A DNA stretch of 64,000 nt, taken from assembly GCF_000717185.1 (NCBI RefSeq), contig NZ_JNYE01000078.1, positions 5,861 through 69,860 on the forward strand, read 5' to 3'. The notes below the pieces were generated by a model. That model searched no databases. It saw nothing but the letters and a program-made list of their open reading frames with translations, and was not told the DNA's origin. The translations under genes and the position numbers were made by a program. Shown piece after piece: positions 36,576-44,959 of this stretch (the first letter of the stretch is position 1; every line of letters begins with the position of its first letter). The stretch comes from Kitasatospora phosalacinea. Lineage in GTDB: Bacteria > Actinomycetota > Actinomycetes > Streptomycetales > Streptomycetaceae.

Positions 36576-37214
36576 TTACTCGTTCCGCGCGCCCCCCGCG
36601 TCCCCCTCCCAGGACGCGAGGGCCCGGGCAGCGACTTCCCGGTGGCCGTCGTGAACGCTTTCGGCCAGGACCGTCCGAATCATCGGCGAGACTTCGGAGC
36701 GGTACGAGTGGAGCCTGGGGTCGTCCAAAAGGTGGGCGGCCGCGAGAAGGGCGGCTTCCTGGACTTCCCCTGCCGGGGAATGCAGATGGGGAGCGACGCC
36801 GAGGAAAATCCTCGGACGGATTTCCTGAAACTCCCTGAAAAGGGTAGTGCGATCCGGCCCGAACCACTCTTCCAACTGCCGCTCCCGGTGGTCGCTTACG
36901 GTGTATGCCGATTCGGCCAGCCATGACAGGAGCCGCCGCCGGTGCTTGGGGTCCAGGAATTCACCGCTACCGGCGTCGTACAGCAGCGCGGCGACGTAGC
37001 AGGCGACCGGGGCAGTGGCGGAGCAGAGGGAACCCTGGTGGAGGACCTCTCCCCACAGGTGGTCAAGGGCGGCTTCTGCGGCGGCAGGCTCGCCGGACAG
37101 CAGTCCGGCCAGCTTCAGGGGGGTCTCGGGGGCAGCCGGGCCGTAGGCGTGCTCAAGGCCGGACCAATCGGTCTCCGCGAGGATCGCACGGGGGTCGGGG
37201 ATTCTACTTTCCAC
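36576..37214 (-). CDS. Probable immunity protein of the RHS toxin (HEAT-like helical repeats)
   Basis: A 212-residue soluble protein with no signal peptide, so it stays in the cytoplasm as an immunity protein must. It appears all-helical. Segments such as EAALDHLWGEVLHQGSLCSATAPVACYV and GEVQEAALLAAAHLLDDP look like HEAT-type repeats, a fold common among immunity proteins and DNA-damage proteins. The GTG start has GAGAGGA seven nt upstream. It lies 115 bp downstream of the RHS gene on the same strand, behind a hairpin. Its local base composition is less GC-rich than the core genome. The binding partner is inferred, not shown. Confidence 0.7.
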   Translation of the reverse strand: MESRIPDPRAILAETDWSGLEHAYGPAAPETPLKLAGLLSGEPAAAEAALDHLWGEVLHQGSLCSATAPVACYVAALLYDAGSGEFLDPKHRRRLLSWLAESAYTVSDHRERQLEEWFGPDRTTLFREFQEIRPRIFLGVAPHLHSPAGEVQEAALLAAAHLLDDPRLHSYRSEVSPMIRTVLAESVHDGHREVAARALASWEGDAGGARNE

Positions 37215-37252
37215 GGAATTATCCTCTCACACAGCGGGGTGGAATCGGATCG

Positions 37253-37291
37253 GGCCCGCCCGCCCCCCGAAGCGGGGGAGACGGGCGGGCC
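37253..37291. terminator. Hairpin between toxin and immunity genes
   Basis: GGCCCGCCCG (37253-37262) pairs with CGGGCGGGCC (37282-37291), and an inner run of C pairs with a run of G around GAAGC. It lies in the 115-bp gap after the RHS stop. It may attenuate read-through into the immunity gene, which has its own ribosome site. Confidence 0.65.
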
Positions 37292-37329
37292 GTCGGTCAG
37301 GGATTCAACGGATGAAAACGAGCCGTCGG

Positions 37330-40300
37330 CTAGTTCCCCACGAATGTCCCCGCCTTGTAGAATTTCCTGCCCCTCTGGAAGTAGACGGTGAGTGTTGATC
37401 CCGTCGGCAGCATGTCCCGGATGGTGGCGAGGCAGGTGTAGCAGACACCGCGCGGGTGGGTGATCATCAGGATCCCGCTCTTCACCTCGTCCTTGTATTT
37501 GTGCATGAGCGCCGCGGCTTGCGCCTCGACGTGGGTTTCCCAGCCTTCCTTGGCCCCCTTGGGGGGCTTGTAGCCGGGGTACGGCTTGCTCGACACCAGG
37601 TCGTGGTCGCTGTGGCCCTGCAGCCTGAGGAAGCCGCCGGTCGCACCCTCGTCCCCGGTGGAACCACCGGGGTTGGAGGAACGCGCCGCACTCTCCGACG
37701 CCCTCGCGTGGGCGCCTTCCTCTGCGGTCGGACAGTTGTGGACCAGCAGAGGTGTCGCGCCGGCCAGCACGTAGTACGTGTGGAGGTCTGCGACGGTGAG
37801 GTTGTACGCGCTGCTCGGCGGGGTGCCGTAGCTCCGGGTCGCGATGACGGTGACATCGGTGCCATCGACCGTGCGGAGCTCGTGACCGACGGGAACGTCG
37901 GTGGCGTCCACCCAGCTCCGGGACGTCTCGTCCCAGTAGGCGTGGTGGGCCGTGGACGTGATCTTCTCAAGCTCGGAGTCGGAACTCCCGCGAACCGTCA
38001 GATCGGTGAAATCGATGTCGTTGTGGCCGACGATGGTGGCCACGACCGGTTCGGGCCTGGTCTCACCGGTCTGCGGATCGGTGGCCAGAACCAGGTCGCC
38101 GAGTTCGAGCTGGTTGATCGGCTCGGTGCTTCCGTCAGCGAGTTGGACCAGCGTCCCCGCAGGGAAGCTGTTGCCGTTGATCGGGCATGAACCACCGCTG
38201 TCCGCCTTCGCGGCATCCGCTTCCACCGCCTTCGCGGCATCCGCTTCAGCGGCCTTGGCCGCTTGCGCCTCGGCCTCCGCGACCTCCTTCTCGGTCTTGC
38301 GGGCGACGGAGAGCGCTTCCTCGGCTCCCTTGGCCACGCGTTCCGCGCTACGGATGGCGTCGTAGGCCTTCTCGCCCTCGCGCCACAGCTTGAATGCCTT
38401 GATGCCGACCTTGACGGCCTTGAAGACCTTGCTCCACGGAACGAAGTTCAGGGCCGTGTTGACGCAGCCCATGACGTCGCCCTTGGTGAAGCAGTCGCGG
38501 GCGTCGTTGAAGCCGATCAGGTCGCCGACGACGTCGATGATCTGCTTGACCAGTTCCTCGCGGGCCTGCTTGGCCTTGGCGAGCGCCGCGTCGGCGGCCT
38601 GCTTCTGCCGCAGGGCCTCGTTCTTGGCGCCCTGCGCGGCCTTGGAGGCCGGAGTGGTGCTCGAGGAATCCTTGCCGCTTCCACCGTTGCCCTGGTCGAG
38701 GCCGGTCTTCCCGGCGGCGTAGGCGTCCCAGCCGGCGGCCGACATGCAGCGGCCGGTGTCGTCGGGGATGCAGGTGCCGTCCGGGTCGGCGTGGTCGACG
38801 GGGTTGTTGTCGGCGTAGGCGTAGGCGTTCCACGACTGCGGGTCCGAGCCGTTGAAGACCGGGTCGACGGACAGGAAGCGCCCTGTCTTCGGGTCGTATT
38901 GTCGGGCGCCGAGGTTGGTGAATCCGGTGCCTTCGATGGTGCCGCCGACGAAGCCCTTGTCGCCGGCCCAGACGCCGTTGCCGGGCTGGGTGCCGCGGGC
39001 GTTGCCGAAGGGGTCGGTGGGGCGTCGGGCGACGGTCAGGTTGGCGGCGTCCAGTTGGACGCCGGCGGTGCCGTGCGGGTCGGACGCCTGGTAGTAGAGC
39101 ACCGTGGCGCCGGCGTCGTCGGCGGTTCGGGTGATGGTCAGGCCGCCCGGAGCCGGGTAGTACCGGGTGGCGGTGGTCTTGCCGGTGGCGGTGTCGAGGG
39201 TGACCTCGTCGGTGCCCAGGTTGAGGGTGGTCTTGCCGCCCACGCGCCGGATCAGCTGGCTACCGTCCGGTCCGTAGACGTAGCTGGTGTCGGCGGCCGG
39301 GGCCGCGGTGTCGTGGACCTTGGTGAGCTTGCCCTGGTTGTCCCAGGTCAGCGTCTTGGTCCCGGTGGTGTCCGTGACGGACGTGGTGTTGCCGGTCGCG
39401 TCGTAGGTGGACGTGGTGACCTTGCTGGTGCCGTTCGCGCTGGTCTTGGAGGTGAGCAGCGCGTGGGGTCCGCCGGTGCCGCCGCCCGTGGTGGGGTCGT
39501 TGGTGGCGGTGTTGGGGCCGGGGGCGAAGGTCTGGTCGGTCTGCCGGTCGTTGACGACCGCGCCGGTGATGTCGTGCTGGACCAGCTTGGTGCGGTTGCC
39601 GGTCAGGTCGTAGGAGTAGGTCTGCCAGTAGGGGGCTGGGCCGCCGATCCGGGCCGAGGCGGTGGCCGCGGTGGGCTCGGTGGCGTTGGTGCAGCTGCCG
39701 ATGCCCTGCACGGAGGGTGCGGGGGCGGTGGTGGTGGTGCCCTTGTCGGTCCAGGCCGAGCTGAGGCGGCCGAGGTAGTCGTAGGTGAAGCACTGCAGGT
39801 CGGTGGAGGTACCGTCCTGGACGGTCTTCGCCGAGGTCATCGAACCCACCTTGTTGTAGGTGTAGTTCGTGAGGTCGACGTGGGTGGTGGCCGCGGTCTG
39901 CTTGTCCAGGGTGGACTGCACGACGTTGCCGGTGCCCGGGTCGTACTGCTGGGTGGAGACGACCTGCTTGCCGGACGCGCCCACCGTGGTGCGGGTGGGG
40001 CGGCCGAACGCGTCGTACTGCATGTCCTGGACGTAGTAGTCCAGGCCGCTGGAGGTCTGGAAGTTGCCGTCGACGTCGTAGGAGTTGCCGACGGTCTCGG
40101 CTGCCAGACCGCCCACCGCGGGCAGCGTGGTGCTCCTGGCCAGCCCGAGGACCAGCGAGTAGCTGTTCGTCCAGCTGTAGGTCTTGGCCAGCTTCTCTTC
40201 CTTGGCCACCGACGGGATCGTGATCGACGTCCCGGTCGGCCGGTAGCCGAGGTCGTAGCCGGTGACCGCGCTGACGTACGCCACCTTGCCGGATCCGTCG

Positions 40301-43300
40301 GGGGCGTCGGCGTAGGTGGTCGTGCTGGTGGGCTTGCCCAGGACCAGGGAGTCGTACGTCCACTCGGCGAGCTTCTTGCTCGCGTCGGTGGTGCCGGTCC
40401 CGTCGTACGAGGCGACCTGTCGGCCGAGCAGGTCGTAGGTGACACTGGTGGACTTGCCGCGCGCGTCGGTGGTGGTGACGGGGTGTCCGGCCTTGTCGTA
40501 GAGCATGGTCGACGTGCCGGCGTCCGGGTCGGTCGAGCTGGTCTGCTGGCCGAGCAGGTCGTAGGTGTACGTCCACCGGTGGGCCGGGGTGCTGCTGTCC
40601 TGGATCCAGAGCGGCTTGCCCGCGACGTCGTACCCGTAGGTCGTCGCGTCGTAGACGCCGGTCGGGGTGCCGGCCTTGTACTGCCGGATCTCGACCGGGG
40701 AGCCGGTGGCGTCGGTGATCGTGGTGGTCGCGTAGCCGCCGGGCGGCGGGGTGGCGTCGGTGCGCTCGGCGCCCGGGTAGGAGGCCGTGCTGCGCCACTG
40801 CTCCTGGCCGTAGGAGATGAACTTGCTGGCGGTGATCCGGCCGAGGCCGTCGTACTCGTTCCAGGTCTGGGTCGGCACCTGCGAGTCCTGCGGCAGGAAC
40901 ACGGTCGCGATCGGGCCCGAGTCGGCGTTGTGGTACGCCGGGGTGGACTTGATCTGCCAGCCGTGCGAGTCGTAGGTCGCCTCGGAGATCAGTCGGCCGA
41001 CCTGGCCCTGCACCGGCATCGACTGCGACTGGCGGACGCGGCCGAGGCCGTCGTAGATCTGCAGGCTCTTGGCGTAGGTGCGGTCCTCGCGGATGCTCTC
41101 GCTGGTGACGACCGACGGGGAGGTCGAGCCGTTCAGCGCGTAGGTGAACTTCCGGTTGGGCGCGGTCTTCCGGGCGTCCGTGCTGTTCGGGTCGCGGCCG
41201 GGCAGCCAGACCGCGGTGAGGCGGCCGAGGGCGTCGTAGGTCTCCAGCGTGGTGCGGCCGTTCTCGTCGGTCGCCTTGGTGGGCAGGCCGCGAGCGGGGT
41301 CGACGACGGTGGTGGACTTCCAGCCGAGCGGGTTGGTGACGTCCACCTGGGAGGGCAGCTCACCGGTGGCGGGGGTGTACGCCGTGGTGGTGGTCGCGCC
41401 GTTGGGGTGGGCGGTGTCGGTGCGGTTGGGGTCGGTGGTGGAGACCTGGCGGCCGTAGGCGTCGAACTGCGCCTTGGCGGTCACCCGGTAGTTCGGGGTG
41501 TTGTTGGCGCCGTAGGACTCCAGGACGCGGGTCTCGGTCTGGTCGGCCTTGTCGCCGATGGTGCCCAGCGCCTGGCCGTCGTAGATGGTCAGCGCGTCGG
41601 AGACGGTGTTGGCCTGGGTGGGCGTCTGGCCGCAGGCGCCGGCCAGGGTGAGGATGCGCGAGGGCAGCTCGACCAGGGCCGGGTTGCTGCCCGAGGCGTA
41701 CGTCATCGAGGTGCACTGGCGCTGCGGGTAGCCGCTGAGCGTGGTGTCGCCGAGGACGTCCATGGTGACGACGCGTCCGGCGTGGTCCTCGTCGTAGGTG
41801 GCGCTGCGCTCGGTGGTCCGCCACTGGCCGTTGGACAGCAGCGAACGGTTCTTCACGTTGGCCGTGTTGATGTAGCGGGCGGTGACCTTGGGCAGGGTGC
41901 CGGGCTGGGTGTGGGTCGCGGTGATCTTGGAGAGCCACGGGGTGGTGAGCTCGCCGCCGACGACCTTGGCGCCCGCCGCGTCCGACTCGTAGTTCTGGGT
42001 CTCCCGGACGAATCCGGCCAGTTCCTCGGCGTCGGTGATCGACTCGCCCCAGCTGTCGGTGACCTGGCCGCCCATGCCGCGCAGGTAGGTGCTGACCGAC
42101 TTGGTGCGGGGGCCGTCCGAGCCGGAGCCCGTCGTGGTGGTGACGGTCTGGTAGCCGCGGAAGTTGTCGTAGGTGCGGGTGTCGTCGTCCGCGAACTCGG
42201 AGTCGTTGCGGTGCCAGGCGGCGCCGCCGCCGTAGGCGTACTGGGTCTCCTTGGCCACGGTGGAGCTGGTGACCGGCGAGGACTCGACGATCGAGGAGAC
42301 CAGGTACTTGTGGAACCAGTCGTCGATCGGCTTGGTGCCGGCCTGCGAGCCCGGGGGGACCCACTTCACCGGCATGCACGCCATGGTGTTCCCGGCCTCG
42401 GAGGCCGGCATGGTGTTGTTGACGCGGGAGCACTCGGCGGGCTTGTAGTTGACGGTGATCCGGCCACCGGTCTCGGTGGTGACCTCCTTCATCCGGGGCC
42501 GGTTGAACTGCGGGGCCGCCGGGACCAGGCCGTCGACCCGGTTGGCCATCTGCATCGCCGTGAAGGACACGGCGGGCAGCGCGATGTCCGCCTGGCCGTT
42601 CTTGCCGGTGCGCTGGATCGAGCTCAGCCACAGCGTCGGCGCGTTGCCGTCACCCGGGTCCGAGAAGACCTGGTTGAGCGCCCAGGAGTCCACCACGCGG
42701 GCGGCGCCGCCCACGTACACGGTGGTCTGGATGCCGGTCAGGCGCTTGGAGGTCCAGAACGACGGGCCGTAGTTGGTGCAGGTGCCGGAGGCGGTGCAGG
42801 CCTGGTCGAGCGGGGTGTCGGGCCAGGAGGACTGGTTGGCCACCACGCGCTGGGCGTCGCTGCAGGTGATCGAACCCGAGGCGAAGCAGCGCTCCGCCGT
42901 CGTGAAGTCGATCTTCGAAGCGGGGTTGCCCGCGCCCTTGGAGGCGATCTGGTCGGACAGCCGCAGGCCGTACTGGATCGAGGAGACGTTGGAGTACCGG
43001 TCGTACGCGGTGCGGGTGCCGGTGCCGTTGTTCTGGCCGCCGCCGCGCGCGTAGTAGTTGGACTCCTTCGCGTACTTGTACTTGATCAGGTTGCCGTGCA
43101 GGTCGACGATGTGGTCGAGGTTCCACTGCCAGCCCATCTGGCACCAGGAGGCCAGGCCGGTCGAGGAGTTGTAGCACGGGTCGCCGGCGTGCGGGTGGTA
43201 CACCGGGACGGTGTTGACCGAGTTGCTGGCCGGATCGGTGTTGTCGCCGCCGGGCAGGTGGTTGGCACCGAAGTAGTACTGGGTGCCGTCGGTGGTGGTG

Positions 43301-44628
43301 ACCTTGAAGCCTTCGCCGTTCCAGGCCCCGTTGGCCAGGCCGGTCAGCGGGGTGACCAGGGTGCCGTCGTCGCCCTGCAGCCGCAGCACGCCGGTGGTGT
43401 CGTCCTTGACCAGGACGCCGGAGTGGCCGGCCAGGTTGAGCTGGAGCGACTGCCCGGCCCAGCACTCGTCGCCGGACATGTCGATGCCGGCCTTGGCACA
43501 GGGCTTGTACGAGCGGGAGATGGAGCCGGCCGAGTAGTCCCAGCCGTCACCGATCCAGCCCGACTGCGAGTTGGTCGACGCGGTGCGCCCGTCCACCGAC
43601 GAGGAGTCGTAGCCCAGCACCACGCTGGGAGCGGACCCGCCGACCGCGGTCGGCATGTCGAAGGTGTACGAGTAGGTGAAGTTGCCGGCGTTCGAGCCGG
43701 CGCTCCAGGCCGCGGACGGGGCGATCGCGGTCGCCGCGAACGAGCCCGAGGAGCCGGACGGGGCGGCCTGCGCGGCCAGCACCATCGCGCCCGAGGACGC
43801 GGCGGCGGTCTGCTGGACGAACCCGGCCTGCACGACGGCGCTGGTCGAGCCGCCCTCGGCCGAGGCGCGGGTGGTGCCCGCGGCGGGTGCCTCGGGCAGT
43901 TGCACGTCGGCGGTCAGCAGGCCCGACAGCGGGTCGACGCTGGAGGGCACCGGGGTGCTGGTGCGGCACTCCTGGGCGTCCGGCGTGGTGAGCGCGCACT
44001 CGGGCAGCAGCACCAGCCGGGCCCGGTCGGACCACATCGCGTTGCCGGTCAGCGCCTTGACGTCGAGCGAGACCTGGAGCTTGTGGCCGCCCTTGGCGGC
44101 GCCGCCGGCCCCTTCCAGCCGGACCACCGGACCGGTCGAGCCGGCCGCCTTGGCCTTGCCCTCGTCCAGCAGGTCGACCTTGACCGAGGGCGTGCCCGCA
44201 GCCTTGTCCTTCGCGGTGCCCAGGTCGGTCAGGAACACCGGCAGGTCGCCGGCCTTGACCCTGGCCTTGCCGCCGGCCGCCGGAGCGGCCCCGCCACCCA
44301 GGCGGCGCGCCGCCTCCTGGTCCGCCGACACGTCGACGACCTCGACGGTCGCGCTGCCGGCCTTCGCCGGAGCCACCGCCGAGCGCTTCCACTCCCGCGG
44401 CACGCCGCCGGTGGCGGCCGTCCCGCCCGCGCCGTCCGAGCGCCCGGCCACCGAGTCCGCCTCTTGCAGCGGCGTGGTCGGCGGCACCCAGATCTTCGGC
44501 GGCTTCTCGGCGAACGCCGGCGGCGCGCCGAGCAGTGACCCGGTCACTGCCATGAGCGTCAGCAACCCCAGCGCCCTCGACCGGCCTCTCAACCGGTGGC
44601 GCGGGGTGCGTTCACGCTGTGCCCCCAT
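37330..44628 (-). CDS. Secreted RHS-repeat polymorphic toxin with Hint domain and DddA-like deaminase tip
   Basis: A 2432-residue protein. Order: a Sec-type signal peptide (to about residue 40, AFA before EKPPK); a long N-terminal region; many RHS/YD repeats from about 900 to 1890; the RHS core GARQYDPKTGRFLSVDP near 1906; a helical Ala/Lys/Glu-rich pretoxin stretch; a Hint domain (about 2148-2298) from CPINGNSFPAGTL to LLVHN; and a 134-residue C-terminal toxin (2299-2432). The toxin has a cytidine-deaminase zinc site, HVE at 2366-2368 and CYTC at 2396-2399. PYPGY, HVE-Q and the C-terminal TF-GN align with DddA of Burkholderia. The ATG has GGGGAGA six nt upstream. It is paired with the lectin/LamG gene upstream and the immunity gene downstream. 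Confidence 0.9.
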   Translation of the reverse strand: MGAQRERTPRHRLRGRSRALGLLTLMAVTGSLLGAPPAFAEKPPKIWVPPTTPLQEADSVAGRSDGAGGTAATGGVPREWKRSAVAPAKAGSATVEVVDVSADQEAARRLGGGAAPAAGGKARVKAGDLPVFLTDLGTAKDKAAGTPSVKVDLLDEGKAKAAGSTGPVVRLEGAGGAAKGGHKLQVSLDVKALTGNAMWSDRARLVLLPECALTTPDAQECRTSTPVPSSVDPLSGLLTADVQLPEAPAAGTTRASAEGGSTSAVVQAGFVQQTAAASSGAMVLAAQAAPSGSSGSFAATAIAPSAAWSAGSNAGNFTYSYTFDMPTAVGGSAPSVVLGYDSSSVDGRTASTNSQSGWIGDGWDYSAGSISRSYKPCAKAGIDMSGDECWAGQSLQLNLAGHSGVLVKDDTTGVLRLQGDDGTLVTPLTGLANGAWNGEGFKVTTTDGTQYYFGANHLPGGDNTDPASNSVNTVPVYHPHAGDPCYNSSTGLASWCQMGWQWNLDHIVDLHGNLIKYKYAKESNYYARGGGQNNGTGTRTAYDRYSNVSSIQYGLRLSDQIASKGAGNPASKIDFTTAERCFASGSITCSDAQRVVANQSSWPDTPLDQACTASGTCTNYGPSFWTSKRLTGIQTTVYVGGAARVVDSWALNQVFSDPGDGNAPTLWLSSIQRTGKNGQADIALPAVSFTAMQMANRVDGLVPAAPQFNRPRMKEVTTETGGRITVNYKPAECSRVNNTMPASEAGNTMACMPVKWVPPGSQAGTKPIDDWFHKYLVSSIVESSPVTSSTVAKETQYAYGGGAAWHRNDSEFADDDTRTYDNFRGYQTVTTTTGSGSDGPRTKSVSTYLRGMGGQVTDSWGESITDAEELAGFVRETQNYESDAAGAKVVGGELTTPWLSKITATHTQPGTLPKVTARYINTANVKNRSLLSNGQWRTTERSATYDEDHAGRVVTMDVLGDTTLSGYPQRQCTSMTYASGSNPALVELPSRILTLAGACGQTPTQANTVSDALTIYDGQALGTIGDKADQTETRVLESYGANNTPNYRVTAKAQFDAYGRQVSTTDPNRTDTAHPNGATTTTAYTPATGELPSQVDVTNPLGWKSTTVVDPARGLPTKATDENGRTTLETYDALGRLTAVWLPGRDPNSTDARKTAPNRKFTYALNGSTSPSVVTSESIREDRTYAKSLQIYDGLGRVRQSQSMPVQGQVGRLISEATYDSHGWQIKSTPAYHNADSGPIATVFLPQDSQVPTQTWNEYDGLGRITASKFISYGQEQWRSTASYPGAERTDATPPPGGYATTTITDATGSPVEIRQYKAGTPTGVYDATTYGYDVAGKPLWIQDSSTPAHRWTYTYDLLGQQTSSTDPDAGTSTMLYDKAGHPVTTTDARGKSTSVTYDLLGRQVASYDGTGTTDASKKLAEWTYDSLVLGKPTSTTTYADAPDGSGKVAYVSAVTGYDLGYRPTGTSITIPSVAKEEKLAKTYSWTNSYSLVLGLARSTTLPAVGGLAAETVGNSYDVDGNFQTSSGLDYYVQDMQYDAFGRPTRTTVGASGKQVVSTQQYDPGTGNVVQSTLDKQTAATTHVDLTNYTYNKVGSMTSAKTVQDGTSTDLQCFTYDYLGRLSSAWTDKGTTTTAPAPSVQGIGSCTNATEPTAATASARIGGPAPYWQTYSYDLTGNRTKLVQHDITGAVVNDRQTDQTFAPGPNTATNDPTTGGGTGGPHALLTSKTSANGTSKVTTSTYDATGNTTSVTDTTGTKTLTWDNQGKLTKVHDTAAPAADTSYVYGPDGSQLIRRVGGKTTLNLGTDEVTLDTATGKTTATRYYPAPGGLTITRTADDAGATVLYYQASDPHGTAGVQLDAANLTVARRPTDPFGNARGTQPGNGVWAGDKGFVGGTIEGTGFTNLGARQYDPKTGRFLSVDPVFNGSDPQSWNAYAYADNNPVDHADPDGTCIPDDTGRCMSAAGWDAYAAGKTGLDQGNGGSGKDSSSTTPASKAAQGAKNEALRQKQAADAALAKAKQAREELVKQIIDVVGDLIGFNDARDCFTKGDVMGCVNTALNFVPWSKVFKAVKVGIKAFKLWREGEKAYDAIRSAERVAKGAEEALSVARKTEKEVAEAEAQAAKAAEADAAKAVEADAAKADSGGSCPINGNSFPAGTLVQLADGSTEPINQLELGDLVLATDPQTGETRPEPVVATIVGHNDIDFTDLTVRGSSDSELEKITSTAHHAYWDETSRSWVDATDVPVGHELRTVDGTDVTVIATRSYGTPPSSAYNLTVADLHTYYVLAGATPLLVHNCPTAEEGAHARASESAARSSNPGGSTGDEGATGGFLRLQGHSDHDLVSSKPYPGYKPPKGAKEGWETHVEAQAAALMHKYKDEVKSGILMITHPRGVCYTCLATIRDMLPTGSTLTVYFQRGRKFYKAGTFVGN
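37333..37734 (-). other. Deaminase toxin domain (SCP1.201/DddA-like) at the RHS C-terminus
   Basis: This is the predicted toxin released after cleavage at the Hint boundary HN/C (Cys2299). A linker of about 40 residues precedes the fold. His2366 and Cys2396/Cys2399 would bind zinc, and Glu2368 would shuttle protons in cytosine deamination. The spacing HVEAQAAALM...GVCYTC and the following MLPTGSTLTV match DddA's HVEGQSALFM...GTCGFC and LLPENAKMTV. Whether it attacks double-stranded DNA, single-stranded DNA or a nucleotide cannot be decided from sequence. Confidence 0.78.
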
Positions 44629-44959
44629 ATGAATCTCCCCAGATTATGTGGGACCACGCACAAAAGACGCCCCGTCAGGAAACAGGACGCCATGAATTGC
44701 ATGCGCGATGGTCGACACCGAAACTAGAGATCATGGGACTGTCAACACCAGCCCCCAACAGGCAACTTAACCATTCTGTTACCGCCGACCCCGACCGGCC
44801 GAGAACTTTCTCGAAATCCCCCCGGGAAACCATGGGGAAGATGCGCCTGATACCGCCCCGGCGGAATTCCTCCAGCGAATTCCGGGCGGATTTCCGGGGC
44901 GGTGGGCCGGGCCGGGGGCGCGAGTGGCACCCCCGGCCGGGCTGGTCAGGCCGGTCCGG
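44629..44959. other. Intergenic region between the LamG/lectin and RHS genes
   Basis: A 331-bp gap, less GC-rich than its flanks. On the minus strand a TTGACA hexamer is present (44745-44740), about 110 bp before the RHS start, but no well-spaced -10 follows it. The gap suggests the RHS gene may have its own promoter besides any read-through. No reading frame or strong hairpin was seen. Confidence 0.45.

Noticed and set aside
38263..44538. 2091-codon plus-strand frame opposite the RHS gene
   Set aside because: Low-complexity Gly/Val/Arg/Leu mirror of the RHS coding strand, with no domain, signal peptide or ribosome site.
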